A stretch of DNA of 46,050 nucleotides. Source: a bacterium. GTDB lineage: Bacteria; Vulcanimicrobiota; Xenobia; Xenobiales; JADMJV01. Shown here in pieces: positions 31,270 to 40,308 of this stretch. A model generated the notes under the pieces. It searched no databases, was not told the DNA's origin, and saw only the letters and a list, made by a program, of their open reading frames with translations. Numbering within the stretch: position 1 is the stretch's first letter; each line of letters starts with the position of its first letter. The position numbers and the translations under genes were made by a program. Where the stretch lies: positions 1 through 46,050 of the forward strand of contig JADMJV010000045.1 of the NCBI GenBank assembly GCA_018780265.1. Reading direction: 5' to 3'.

Positions 31270-32144
31270 GTCAGTGCGCTGCGAATGCCGCTGAGGTAAT
31301 GGTGCTGCAAAATCAACTCGCGAGCAAAATGGCTGCTCTCCAGGCGTCCTGCAAAAAATCGGTAGATACGGCCGTCCTTGGGGATCAGGCTGTGCCACAG
31401 CAGAGCCAGCGGGTTCCAACCCATGGTCAGACAGATACGCACATCCTTGTGTTTGCGGTAAAAGGTCACGGTGGAGCGACCGGCCAGGTACATCTTAGAG
31501 CACTGCTCTTGGAAAGGCACCGGGTGCCAGTGATAGTTGACGGCTTCGGGTGCATAGTCAATGGACAGTCCCGTTTTGCACAGGCGGTAGCCAAGCTCTA
31601 AATCCTCGTGTCCGTAGCCTTGAAAGGCCTGGTCAAAGCCGCCCACTTCCAGCAGCGTTTGGCGAGGGGCCGAGGCGTTGCCAGTCAGGAAATAGTGCCA
31701 GGGCAGCCGCTTGCGCGTGGCTTTATGACGGGCATGGGCAGCGGGGTTTTGGCGAAAATCCTCATACTCGGTCAGACTTTTCACCTGCACTTCATTGCCC
31801 ACCACCGCCCGGGGCCTGGTAGACCGCTGATGACGCAAAGCATGACTCTCAATCAACCTGGGGTCAGCGATAATATCCGCGTCGGTGAACAAAATCACTT
31901 CCCCGGTGGCGCTGTTCAAGCCGCGGTTGCGAGCCCCGGCCCGCCCGCTGTCGGCACCCGGCAGAAAGCGAATCTGAGAAGCGGCCAACTCCTCGACCCA
32001 CTCCCGAGTTCCATCGCCGCTGCCGGCATCGCACAGCAATATTTCATAATTCTCGGCCGGGTAGGTCTGATCGAGCAGGCTGCGCAAAACCACTTTGAGA
32101 CTATCGAGCCGATTGAAGGTTGGGATGACGATGCTGATTTTCAC
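31266..32144 (-). CDS. GT2 family glycosyltransferase
   Basis: 292 residues, GT-A fold. KISIVIPTFNRLDSLKVVLRSLLDQTY at the N-terminus, LLCDAGSGDGT and the metal-binding FTDADI define the nucleotide-sugar site. GGFDQAFQGYGHEDLELGYRL is the acceptor-side motif (ED). GTG 32144 overlaps the stop of the preceding GT9 gene by 4 bp and is directly in front of the domain; longer frames enter the upstream gene. Sugar and acceptor are unknown, but the operon context points to a surface polysaccharide. Confidence 0.9.
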   Translation of the reverse strand: MKISIVIPTFNRLDSLKVVLRSLLDQTYPAENYEILLCDAGSGDGTREWVEELAASQIRFLPGADSGRAGARNRGLNSATGEVILFTDADIIADPRLIESHALRHQRSTRPRAVVGNEVQVKSLTEYEDFRQNPAAHARHKATRKRLPWHYFLTGNASAPRQTLLEVGGFDQAFQGYGHEDLELGYRLCKTGLSIDYAPEAVNYHWHPVPFQEQCSKMYLAGRSTVTFYRKHKDVRICLTMGWNPLALLWHSLIPKDGRIYRFFAGRLESSHFARELILQHHYLSGIRSALT

Positions 32145-33088
32145 TCCGGGGCGTTCCACAGTCTGTCCACCGCCCCTCGTAGCTCGGCCCCGATTCGTTG
32201 CACCGACTCCGCCGAGAAGGCTGGCTGCAGCACAATTTCGTGACGGCAGCGCCAGGGGCGCCAGCGGGGCACGCAATGCTGATGGTTTTGCTCAGGAAAG
32301 ACATCGACCGTGGCCACTCCTCGGGCCGCCGCCACGTGGGCCGCTCCGGTATCGATGGTGACCAGGACTCGCAATCCTTCGACTACCGCGGCATACTCAA
32401 AGAGGTCGCCACTGCAGTACAGATTGATGTCGGGGAAATGACGCCGGGCCCATTCCTCTTCGGCGGGACCGGTGAGTCCCAGCCAGGGTTGCGGCAACCG
32501 TTCCAGCCACTGGCGCAAATGCTGAATTGTATAGCCAAAGCGGCACCATTTGGGCGTCAATTGCACCCCCAGAGGGGCCGCCCAGGCCCGGGCGGCCCGA
32601 TAATGGTTGGGCAAAGGCTGCAATTGAATGGGGGGGACCTCCAGATCGCTTCGTTCCAGGGCCAGTTCGACCAGGCGAGCATAGCGTTGGGTTTCGTGCA
32701 GGTCGGGATTGGCCGGCGTCATTCGATGGAAGAACCAGCCCGAGGCCAACGCTTTGAGGGGTTGCGCCCAGCCCGGATTGAAGCCCACCCGCAGCGGCGC
32801 AGCCGATGCCCAGCTGGCCAAAGTCGCTCGCCTTTTCTCGCTACAGCAGATCACGGCGTCCGGCTGAAAGTCGCGTAAGTACGCGGCCAGCTCCCGCCAG
32901 GAAGCCTTGGGGGTCACTTCCATGACTGCGCACAGGGGTCTTAATACTGCCGTCCCGGCGGGGTGGGTCAGGGCCAACACTTCACAATCGGAGGCATACT
33001 CGCGCAGCATGGCCACGGCTGGGGTGGTCAGCAGAGTGTCGCCCAGAGCGTCCAGGCGCACCAGCGCCACCCGCTTTAAGGCGGCCAA
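32141..33088 (-). CDS. GT9 glycosyltransferase (heptosyltransferase-like), first copy
   Basis: 315 residues, family as for the downstream GT9. KRVALVRLDALGDTLLTTPAVAML is the N-terminal GT9 signature and VTIDTGAAHVAAARGVATVDVF the C-terminal one. The start appears to be TTG 33088, 18 bp after the corC stop; an in-frame GTG codon eight codons in is an alternative that would trim the first strand. The stop overlaps the GT2 start. The acceptor is unknown; residues between the two signatures are unlike known WaaC or WaaF sequences as far as I can tell. Confidence 0.88.
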   Translation of the reverse strand: MAALKRVALVRLDALGDTLLTTPAVAMLREYASDCEVLALTHPAGTAVLRPLCAVMEVTPKASWRELAAYLRDFQPDAVICCSEKRRATLASWASAAPLRVGFNPGWAQPLKALASGWFFHRMTPANPDLHETQRYARLVELALERSDLEVPPIQLQPLPNHYRAARAWAAPLGVQLTPKWCRFGYTIQHLRQWLERLPQPWLGLTGPAEEEWARRHFPDINLYCSGDLFEYAAVVEGLRVLVTIDTGAAHVAAARGVATVDVFPEQNHQHCVPRWRPWRCRHEIVLQPAFSAESVQRIGAELRGAVDRLWNAPE

Positions 33089-33106
33089 GGATTTCGTGGT
33101 CGAGGA

Positions 33107-34459
33107 CTAGCTGGTAAGTGCGGCCACAGTCTCATCTTTGGTGCCCTCCCGGGGTGATTCGGCCTTTTGGATATGTACTCTTTTGATCCTCTGCTTATGC
33201 ACCGAATCGGCCGTAAAGACCAGGTCCTCTACCTGTACCTTTTCGCCCTCTTGGGGAACCCGGCCAAACAGGCCGTAGACGTAGCCGCCCAGCGTCTCGT
33301 GCTCGTCAAAGGGAAGTTCGAGACGCAGAAATTCGTTGACGTCCTCAATCACAATCTTGGCGTCCACCACCGAGGAGCCGTCCTTGAGCAGTTGAATGCC
33401 TTCGTGAGCCTGATCATACTCGTCGGTGATCTCGCCCACCAACTCTTCGACGATGTCTTCCAGGGTCATGAGACCATCTGTGCCGCCGTATTCGTCGACC
33501 ACGATGGCCATGGTGATCTGTTTCTGCTGCAACTCGCGAAGAATCTTGGCGATCTTTTTGGTGCCTGGAACGATCAGAATCTCCCTCAACTCCGCCTGGG
33601 CAATCGGTTGCTGACGGACGGACGTGGAATCGGGACCGCCCAGTCTGCGCAGCAGATCTTTGGCATGCACCAGACCCAAAATATTGTCGACGCTCTCCTC
33701 ATAAACGGGTAGGCGGGTGTACCCGCATTGAATCATCAGGTCGAGCACCTGATGCAACGAACTGCCCAACTCGACACAGACCATATCGACCCTCGGCACC
33801 ATGACCTCTTTGGCAATCGTTTCCCCAAACTGAAACACCGACTGGAGAATTTGCCCCTGGTCCTGCTCCAGCAGTCCCTGCTGTTGCAGTTGGCGAATAT
33901 CGTGGCTGAGTTCTTCCAGGTCGTCGGCAAGAGTGGCCGTGGTGCTGGTGTTGCTGGGCGTAAAGGGGCGCAAGAAGAGCAGCAATACCCAGAAAAAGGG
34001 CGCGGCCAGTCGAGTCAAAGCCATGCCGGCCGGCAAAAAATAGCGAGCGACCGTTTGAGAATAGGCCCGTGCGTAGCTGCGCGCCGCGATTTCGCCGGCA
34101 ACCGCCAAACCCACTGCGCCACCCAGACCGAGAAAGAGGTGCCACAATTCCCGCACGTAGGGCATCAGCAGGGTGAGCAGCAATCCGCCCAGATTGAGCA
34201 ACATGATGATGTGCAGTGTCTGCATGGTGAGTAGCAGGCGAGTGTGGTTTTGCTCGTCCCAAGGAGACTCGTTGGAGCCGTTGCTCTGTCCCGGACTCAC
34301 CAGTTTGCGCAGCCGAAATACACCGGTCTGCTGCAAAGCCGTTTCTGAGGCGGCTGCGAAAGTGACCAGCAGAAGGGCCATGGCACAGGCCAAAAGAACC
34401 CAGTTGGAGCCGTCTTCCCCCCAGCTCAGGTCGGCAAATACGCTCGATCCTGCGCTCAA
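33107..34459 (-). CDS. CNNM/CorC-type membrane transporter with CBS pair
   Basis: 450 residues of the HlyC/CorC (CNNM/DUF21) family, linked to magnesium or cobalt efflux. The N-terminal DUF21 domain has four hydrophobic segments (NWVLLACAMALLLVTFAAASETAL with the conserved SETA, HIIMLLNLGGLLLTLLMPY and others). Two CBS motifs follow (IAKEVMVPRVDMVCVE and KIAKILRELQQKQITMAIVVDEYGGTDGLMTLEDIVEELVGEI), and the C-terminal CorC_HlyC domain has LPFDEHETLGGYVYGLFGRVP. TTG 34459 overlaps the ybeY stop (TTGA) and has GGAGG upstream. The pgpH-ybeY-corC order is common. Confidence 0.93.
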   Translation of the reverse strand: MSAGSSVFADLSWGEDGSNWVLLACAMALLLVTFAAASETALQQTGVFRLRKLVSPGQSNGSNESPWDEQNHTRLLLTMQTLHIIMLLNLGGLLLTLLMPYVRELWHLFLGLGGAVGLAVAGEIAARSYARAYSQTVARYFLPAGMALTRLAAPFFWVLLLFLRPFTPSNTSTTATLADDLEELSHDIRQLQQQGLLEQDQGQILQSVFQFGETIAKEVMVPRVDMVCVELGSSLHQVLDLMIQCGYTRLPVYEESVDNILGLVHAKDLLRRLGGPDSTSVRQQPIAQAELREILIVPGTKKIAKILRELQQKQITMAIVVDEYGGTDGLMTLEDIVEELVGEITDEYDQAHEGIQLLKDGSSVVDAKIVIEDVNEFLRLELPFDEHETLGGYVYGLFGRVPQEGEKVQVEDLVFTADSVHKQRIKRVHIQKAESPREGTKDETVAALTS

Positions 34460-34956
34460 GTTTCCTCCGGGTACAGTTCCGGCCAGTTGCGGTCAATGGC
34501 CAGAGCCGTCAAGACCTCGCGCTCCCGGGCACGCATGTGGCTGAGTTGCTCAAAATCCTGATGGTCAAAGCCGAGCAAGTGCAGAGTGCCATGGCAGATC
34601 ACCCAGGCCAGCTCAGACTGAGGTGTTGTTTGGTTTTCTTGAGCCTGCCGCAAAGTGGTATCAAGCGACACCACAATATCCCCCAACTGGCGAGGCACCC
34701 CTGGCAGCAAAGGCAGGGGCTCCCCATCTTCCATGGCAAAGGCCAGCACATCGGTTGGCTTATCCAGGCCTCGATAGCGAGCATTCAAATCCTGAATGCC
34801 TCGGTCGGTGGTCAGGGTAAGACTCAGTTCAGCGTCTTCCGGGCAGGGCGCCAGGCGCAGGGTGGTGCGGACCACGCTGCGCAGAAACGACAGAGGCCAG
34901 CGTTGCGATGGGTCGACATCGCCCTGACGCACCATGACCAAATGGTGTGGGTCCAC
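34456..34956 (-). CDS. ybeY: Endoribonuclease YbeY
   Basis: 166 residues. The metal-binding HGTLHLLGFDH motif (three His) is near the C-terminus, and DVLAFAMED plus GDIVVS precede it, as in the family. It acts in 16S rRNA 3'-end maturation and ribosome quality control. GTG 34956 is 2 bp after the pgpH stop and is the shortest start that keeps the N-terminal strand; ATG 34935 is possible. The frame upstream of that is inside pgpH and not credible. It is translationally coupled to corC. Confidence 0.95.
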   Translation of the reverse strand: MDPHHLVMVRQGDVDPSQRWPLSFLRSVVRTTLRLAPCPEDAELSLTLTTDRGIQDLNARYRGLDKPTDVLAFAMEDGEPLPLLPGVPRQLGDIVVSLDTTLRQAQENQTTPQSELAWVICHGTLHLLGFDHQDFEQLSHMRAREREVLTALAIDRNWPELYPEET

Positions 34957-34958
34957 GG

Positions 34959-37079
34959 CTAAGCTTTTTTGCGCAGGTTGGTCACTTTCCTTCGCCCGGC
35001 CAGAGAGGCCGGCTCGGGATATTCCAACCGATTGTGATAAATGCCCTGCAAAGAGCGGATCAAAGACTCTCGAATCAACTGCAGATCTTGCAAGGACAGA
35101 CCGCACTCATCCAGTTGACCGTCCTCCAGATGGTGGCGGACCATTTTGTGGACCAGTTCGGTGATTTTCTCGGGAGTGGGACTGCTCAACGTTCGTGCCG
35201 CCGCCTCTATGCCGTCACACAGCAAAACGATGCCGGTTTCGCGGGTTTGTGGTCGGGGTCCGGGGTAACGAAAATCGTCTTCAAAGACCGTGCCACCCTC
35301 CTGACAGCGTGTGCAGGCCTGGTGATAAAAATACGAGACCAGGCTGGTGCCGTGGTGCTGGGCGATAAAGTCGACGATCATGTCGGGCAACTTGTGTTGC
35401 TTGGCCATTTCCAGCCCATCCTTCACGTGCGAGTGAATGATCATGGTGGACAGAGTGGGGGTCAATTTTTCGTGAGGATTCTCGCCACCCATTTGATTCT
35501 CCACAAAAAACCGGGGGCGCTTCATCTTGCCGATGTCGTGATAATAGGCTCCCACTTTGCAGCGCAGGGCGTTGGCCCCAATCGCCTGGGCGGCGGCCTC
35601 GGCCAGATTGGCCACCATGATCGAATGCTGATAGGTGCCGGGCGCCTCACGCAGCAGTTTTTGCAGAAGTGGTTCGCCGGGATTGGAGATATCTAGCAGC
35701 CGAAAGTGAGTGGTTACGCCAAAGAGATTCTCCAGCACGGGCAAGACGCCCACCGCCAGAGCCACCGAAAGGACCCCGTTTAGACTGCCATAGAGCACAT
35801 CCTGAACGGTGTGCTGCCAATCTTTCATATCGATCAAGGCAAAGGTCAGGGTGCCCAGAGCATTGGCGAAGGCTACGGCCACCATGGCAGAGATCAGGTC
35901 AGAACGCCGATCGGCTCGCCCCAGCGCCAAAATCCCCACCACCCCCGAAACCTGACCCACACAGGCTACCGACAGGTTTTGGGTGAGGGCGCCAACGTAC
36001 AACGCGCAAAAAGAGGTGAGCAAGAAAGCCAGTCGGTTTTCCACCAGAACGCAAGACAGAATGGAAGCCATGGCCACGGGAGCCAAGAAGTGAGACTGGC
36101 CACTCAAGCTGCGGCATACAAAGCCGGTCAATACGCTGATCACGGCAATCAGGGCCAGGTTTTTGGTGCGCCGGTATACGTTGCGTCGCTCCTGGCCCAG
36201 GTAGCCCACAATCACCAACATCATGACGGCCACCATCAAGGTATGCCCCAGCAATCGCCCGTAGTTGAGGGTAATCTGATTGACCCCCAGCGCGTCCAGC
36301 ACCCGCATATGCTCGGAGGTGATGATTTCGCCCTCACGCACCACGTGGGCGCCCTCTGGCACCACCGAGGTAACCGGCTTGACTTCGGCCGAGGCCGCGT
36401 CTCGAGCGCCTTCGGTGGCATCGCTATCATAATTCCGATTGGGCACCACGCACTCGGCCGCGACCTCCACAATGGCCTGGCGGGTGCTGGGCGACATGCT
36501 CGCGAAGCGACCTTCGGCCTCCTGCATAATGGAGCGACGCGCCTCGTTGACCTGATCGGTGCGCACTCCGCTTTCCAGCACTTTCCACAAGAGGTCGTGG
36601 GAGCGGCTCTCCAGATCCCGCAGTTTCTCGGGAGTACTTCGGGTCAACGTCTCCAGCGCATTGGGCGACAGAGAAATGGGCAGTTGGTAAATCAACTCAC
36701 GGACGTCGGCACTGGCCCCCTTGGGCCCGCGCCGCTCGTTGGCCACCTCTTGAAGCAGTCGATAGGTCGCCGAAAGTTTGTCCTCGCTCAGACGACTGGC
36801 GCCCGGGTCAAAGACGAAGACCTTGGGGACCGCATCGGCCGCTTTGCGTCGCTCGGCCTCCGTGGCCTGCTGATTGACTACTTCCACGGTGCGATCGGCT
36901 TTGACGGTACGCGGGCTGACCTGGCCGGACTTGAAGCGAATCGAACTGGGGAGGGTCCCAAAAGAAAGCAAACCCACCAAAAGACCTAGAGTGATGCCAA
37001 ACAGGAGCCACAGGCTGAAAACTCTGCGCAATCGCTCGCGAGCGGGAGAGTAAATTTGGAATCGCTTCTTACGATTCAA
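34959..37079 (-). CDS. pgpH: 7TM-HD cyclic-di-AMP phosphodiesterase PgpH
   Basis: 706 residues. The N-terminal helix (FSLWLLFGITLGLLVGLLSFG) is followed by an extracellular 7TMR-HDED domain of about 240 residues with the hallmark EGAHVVREGEIITSEHMRVLDALG. Seven membrane helices and a cytoplasmic HD domain follow (YQHSIMVANLAEAAAQ, YYHDIGKMKRP, HSHVKDGLEMAK, FIAQHHGTSLVSYFY). These residues are those of PgpH-type c-di-AMP hydrolases, known from Firmicutes, cyanobacteria and others. A c-di-AMP cyclase gene is not in the window. The ATG is at 37079 and the stop is 2 bp from the ybeY start. The position between a phoH-less upstream gene and ybeY is slightly unusual. Confidence 0.93.
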   Translation of the reverse strand: MNRKKRFQIYSPARERLRRVFSLWLLFGITLGLLVGLLSFGTLPSSIRFKSGQVSPRTVKADRTVEVVNQQATEAERRKAADAVPKVFVFDPGASRLSEDKLSATYRLLQEVANERRGPKGASADVRELIYQLPISLSPNALETLTRSTPEKLRDLESRSHDLLWKVLESGVRTDQVNEARRSIMQEAEGRFASMSPSTRQAIVEVAAECVVPNRNYDSDATEGARDAASAEVKPVTSVVPEGAHVVREGEIITSEHMRVLDALGVNQITLNYGRLLGHTLMVAVMMLVIVGYLGQERRNVYRRTKNLALIAVISVLTGFVCRSLSGQSHFLAPVAMASILSCVLVENRLAFLLTSFCALYVGALTQNLSVACVGQVSGVVGILALGRADRRSDLISAMVAVAFANALGTLTFALIDMKDWQHTVQDVLYGSLNGVLSVALAVGVLPVLENLFGVTTHFRLLDISNPGEPLLQKLLREAPGTYQHSIMVANLAEAAAQAIGANALRCKVGAYYHDIGKMKRPRFFVENQMGGENPHEKLTPTLSTMIIHSHVKDGLEMAKQHKLPDMIVDFIAQHHGTSLVSYFYHQACTRCQEGGTVFEDDFRYPGPRPQTRETGIVLLCDGIEAAARTLSSPTPEKITELVHKMVRHHLEDGQLDECGLSLQDLQLIRESLIRSLQGIYHNRLEYPEPASLAGRRKVTNLRKKA

Positions 37080-37137
37080 TGGGTACCGATTTCAAAACAC
37101 AATTCCGTTTCAGCATAGCAACTTCGCCGTCTTCTGA

Positions 37138-37671
37138 CTAGACTTTCGTCGGCCTGGCAGCCACTACAAACCAGGCATTTCCCTGCCGTTGCAACGTCCA
37201 CTCCTCGTAAAATCGCCTCCACCCCTTGGCCCAGCGAGTCACTGCCAGGGTTACCACCAGTTTGTGGGTGACCGGGTCCCAACTCTCGCGAATGGAGCCT
37301 TGCAGGACCTCCCGTTTGTCGGAGCCCATATCCAGCGCCTGCAGCCGTGCCTGGAAGAGGGTCAGGGCTGACCCCTGAGCGATAATTTCCAAATTTTCCT
37401 TATCCTGAGTGCCGATCGAATGATGAACTTCTTTATACAAGCGGTCCAGCATCCTCTCGTAGCCAGACTCATCTGACCAGCGCTCATCTATGGCCGAGGG
37501 CTCAACCTTGTGCTTGGGCAAAGGCTTGGGTTTCTTGTTGGGCGCCACCACTTGCCCCCCAAAGCGCTTCAGAAGGACAACCCCGTACACGACACCAGCC
37601 AACAACACCAGGCCCAACAACCCGACGCCGATGCTCAGGAAACGTTCCAGACCCATCAAAGAAGAATTCAT
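37138..37671 (-). CDS. Tim44-like membrane-anchored protein
   Basis: 177 residues. One transmembrane helix near the N-terminus (LSIGVGLLGLVLLAGVVYGVVLL) is followed by a basic Pro-rich linker and a soluble domain with LYKEVHHSIGTQDKENLEIIAQGSALTLFQARLQAL and WDPVTHKLVVTLAVTRWAKGWRRFYEEWTLQRQGNAWFVVA, the shape of the Tim44-like/NTF2 domain. This fold occurs in proteins that associate with membranes or import complexes. Gaps of 58 bp to pgpH and 37 bp from htrA put it in the same leftward cluster. Exact role is unknown. Confidence 0.7.
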   Translation of the reverse strand: MNSSLMGLERFLSIGVGLLGLVLLAGVVYGVVLLKRFGGQVVAPNKKPKPLPKHKVEPSAIDERWSDESGYERMLDRLYKEVHHSIGTQDKENLEIIAQGSALTLFQARLQALDMGSDKREVLQGSIRESWDPVTHKLVVTLAVTRWAKGWRRFYEEWTLQRQGNAWFVVAARPTKV

Positions 37672-37708
37672 CCTTTAAGATTGGCCTATATCGTGCCGCT
37701 TCCTCTTC

Positions 37709-39175
37709 TTAACTTTCGATGGTCAGAAAGGTCGTATTCCCCTGGCGTTCCACCAGCAGGGCAAACGAGTCGCCAGACTGAGCTTTCAGAGCCGCCACAA
37801 AGTCCTCGGGCGTGCGCACCTCGACCGTATTGATTTTGCGAATAATGTCGCCGCGCTGCAGGCCGGCCCGAGCGGCCGGACTGTTGCGAGCCACCTGTAC
37901 GATCACCACGCCATCCGGTTGAGTGGCCGACAACTGAGTGGCGATATCGGGGGTCACGTGCCGAATCGACACCCCAAGTTCTTTCTGGTCGGCCGGCACA
38001 CTATCGGGCGCCTGGCTGACTCTGTCGTCGGGACGCTCGGCCACCGGTACGCGAATCTGGGTGACCTTGCCCGAGCGCCACACCTGCAGTTCTGCCTCTT
38101 TGCCCACCGGGCTGCGGGCGATTTCACTGAGCAATTCTCGGTCCGACTGTATCGGCTTACCGTTGACGGACATCACCACATCCTGAATCTTGATTCCGGC
38201 CTTGCGAGCCGGACCGCCATCGACCAAACTGGAGATCAAGGCGCCCTTCACTTCGGGGGGAATGGCCAGGGCCGATTTCAACTTCCTCGAGAGCGGCTGC
38301 ACCCCCACTCCCAAAAATCCGCGCACCACATAGCCCTTGACCTTGAGTTGCTCAACAATATCCTTGGTCATATTGACCGGAATCGAGAAGCCAATCCCCT
38401 GCGCGTTGGGAATGATGGCCGTGTTGATGCCTACAATCTGACCGTCGGTGTTAAACAGCGGCCCGCCGCTGTTGCCCGGATTGATCGAGGCATCCGTCTG
38501 TAGGAAATCGTCGTACATTCCAGCGCCGATGACCCTACCCTTGCCGCTGAGCACACCTACGGTCACGGTGGCTTCCAGGCCAAACGGATTCCCGATAGCC
38601 ATCACCCAGTCCCCTACCTGCAAGGCATCCGAATCGCCCAAGCGGGCTGCCGGTAGGGTTTGGCTCGAAACTACCTTGACCAGGGCCAGGTCGGTTTTGG
38701 GGTCCGTTCCCACCACTTTTCCTTCCAACTCGGAGCCATCCGACAGGGTGACCCGGGCTGTCTTAACCCCCTCGACCACGTGATTGTTGGTGACGATATA
38801 GCCGTCTCCCGAAATGATCACGCCCGAACCCTGGCCGCGAGCGCGCGGCTTAAACTGCTGCGGCTGCTCGAACTGGGGAATGGAAAAAGGGAACACATCA
38901 CTGGGGAACATCTGATTGGGGTCGGGTTGATTGACCACTTTCTCCACCGCGATATTGACCACCGATGGCTTCAGGTCTTTGGCCAACTGGGCGAAGGTCC
39001 CCATCTCGTGGCGAATTTTCTGACCCGAATCGGCCTCGGCCGGACTCGGTTTGGGCGGGGGCACCTGCAAGCCCACCTGAACCACACCCAACAGCAAGGC
39101 GCCGGTGATGGTACCCAATGCCAGTGCGCGAACTTGAATTTTCCCAGATCTAGAATTCTTCACAAGGCCTCCCAC
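37709..39175 (-). CDS. degP: Periplasmic serine protease/chaperone DegP/HtrA
   Basis: 488 residues. An N-terminal hydrophobic helix (ALALGTITGALLLGVVQVGL) anchors or exports it. The trypsin-like domain has H132 (NNHVVEG), D162 (TDLALVKV) and S236 (GNSGGPL). Two PDZ domains follow, around residues 285-375 (GFLGVGVQPL, GIKIQDVVMSVNG) and 400-488 (GLQRGDIIRKINTVEV). This is the complete Do-type layout. It degrades or refolds misfolded envelope proteins. It follows the dnaJ-like gene by about 100 bp on the same strand, extending a protein-quality cluster. Confidence 0.96.
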   Translation of the reverse strand: MGGLVKNSRSGKIQVRALALGTITGALLLGVVQVGLQVPPPKPSPAEADSGQKIRHEMGTFAQLAKDLKPSVVNIAVEKVVNQPDPNQMFPSDVFPFSIPQFEQPQQFKPRARGQGSGVIISGDGYIVTNNHVVEGVKTARVTLSDGSELEGKVVGTDPKTDLALVKVVSSQTLPAARLGDSDALQVGDWVMAIGNPFGLEATVTVGVLSGKGRVIGAGMYDDFLQTDASINPGNSGGPLFNTDGQIVGINTAIIPNAQGIGFSIPVNMTKDIVEQLKVKGYVVRGFLGVGVQPLSRKLKSALAIPPEVKGALISSLVDGGPARKAGIKIQDVVMSVNGKPIQSDRELLSEIARSPVGKEAELQVWRSGKVTQIRVPVAERPDDRVSQAPDSVPADQKELGVSIRHVTPDIATQLSATQPDGVVIVQVARNSPAARAGLQRGDIIRKINTVEVRTPEDFVAALKAQSGDSFALLVERQGNTTFLTIES

Positions 39176-39278
39176 AGATAGCTTTCCGAAATATTTGGCT
39201 GCCGCCTGAGGTTCTACAACGGGGTCACCCTTTCAATAGTTCCCTTTATGCACACTTTTAACCCGGCATATAGGGATT

Positions 39279-40238
39279 TTAAGCTCGCAACCGGGCCAAC
39301 TCTTGAAACAGTTCCTTCTCGCGATCCGTCAGCTTGGTGGGCAGGGTCACCTCCAGCTTCACATAAAGGTCCCCGGCTTGCTTACCAGCGGCCGCAGGTA
39401 ATCCCTGGGCGCTGAGCCGGAAGCTACGCCCATTCTGTGACTCGGCTGGCACTTTCAACGACACTTCTTTGCCCAGCGGAGTCTTAAACTTGATTTCGGT
39501 ACCCAGCACAGCCCCGTAAAGATCTACCGAGACCTTGCGAATCAGGTCGCGGCCCTTGATCTCATAGTCTGGATCGGCTTTGACGTTGACCAGTATCACC
39601 ACGTCCTGAGCCTTGACCTTACTGCCTTGGGTCACGCCCACCGGGATGCGCACCTCCAGCTTGCGTGTCCCGTTTTGGCGGCCAGCACCACGACACACCG
39701 GGCAGATACCGTTGCCGGCCACCCCCGCCCCACGACACTGAGGACAGGGCTGCGGTGAAGTGATCTCCAGGTGACGGGTCGTGCCCGAGTAGCACTCGGC
39801 CAACGAAACTTCCACTTCCACCTGTTGACTCGGTGGCTGCGCCTGGGGTTGGGGACCCGCCTGGCGACGCCCTCCGCCGCCGAAGAAACGCTCAAAGAAG
39901 CTGGAGAAGCCTCCGCCCGCGTCCCCTCCGGCCGCCCCGCCACCCCCGAAGAGATCGCTAAAGTCGAACTCGACGTTGGCACCGCCTCCCGTCGGCCCAC
40001 GCCGAGCGCCGCCCTGGCGCCATTGCGAACCCAGTTGATCGTATTTCTTGCGATTCTCGGCGTCGGAGAGGACTTCGTAGGCCTCGTTGATCTCCTGAAA
40101 TTTTTTTTCAGCGCCTTTGTCGCCCGAATTCACGTCGGGATGATTTTCCCGCGCCAGTTTCCGGTAGGCCTGCTTGATATCTTTTTCGGTGGCGCTTTTC
40201 GAGACACCCAGTGTTTTGTAATAATCCTTAAATTCCAT
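39279..40238 (-). CDS. dnaJ: DnaJ-family co-chaperone with half zinc centre
   Basis: 319 residues. The J domain (1-70) carries the HPD motif (ENHPDVN) that stimulates DnaK ATPase. A Gly/Phe-rich region follows (FDFSDLFGGGG). The zinc region has only two CxxCxGxG repeats (CPQCRGAG and CPVCRGAG) where full DnaJ has four, and the spacing between the pair is short. The C-terminal substrate-binding domains are present (VDLYGAVLGTEIKFKTPLGKEVSLKVPAESQNGRSFRL is the gist). It is intermediate between DnaJ and CbpA. Start ATG 40238 has AGGAGG upstream. A terminator separates it from dnaK, so it has its own promoter or relies on readthrough. Confidence 0.88.
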   Translation of the reverse strand: MEFKDYYKTLGVSKSATEKDIKQAYRKLARENHPDVNSGDKGAEKKFQEINEAYEVLSDAENRKKYDQLGSQWRQGGARRGPTGGGANVEFDFSDLFGGGGAAGGDAGGGFSSFFERFFGGGGRRQAGPQPQAQPPSQQVEVEVSLAECYSGTTRHLEITSPQPCPQCRGAGVAGNGICPVCRGAGRQNGTRKLEVRIPVGVTQGSKVKAQDVVILVNVKADPDYEIKGRDLIRKVSVDLYGAVLGTEIKFKTPLGKEVSLKVPAESQNGRSFRLSAQGLPAAAGKQAGDLYVKLEVTLPTKLTDREKELFQELARLRA

Positions 40239-40258
40239 GGCGAAGACCTCCTGGCGCG

Positions 40259-40288
40259 AAAAAGCCCACCCTCAAAGGGGCGGGCTTT
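40259..40288 (-). terminator. Intrinsic terminator after dnaK
   Basis: On the minus strand the stem AAAGCCC-G-CCC / GGG-T-GGGCTTT (one mismatch pair, 6-nt loop) ends in a T-run of five or more (40263-40259). It lies 20 bp beyond the dnaK stop and just before the dnaJ-like start, so dnaJ-like and later genes are probably expressed at a lower or separate level. Confidence 0.8.
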
Positions 40289-40308
40289 CTCGGCTCATGA
40301 TTGAGTCA

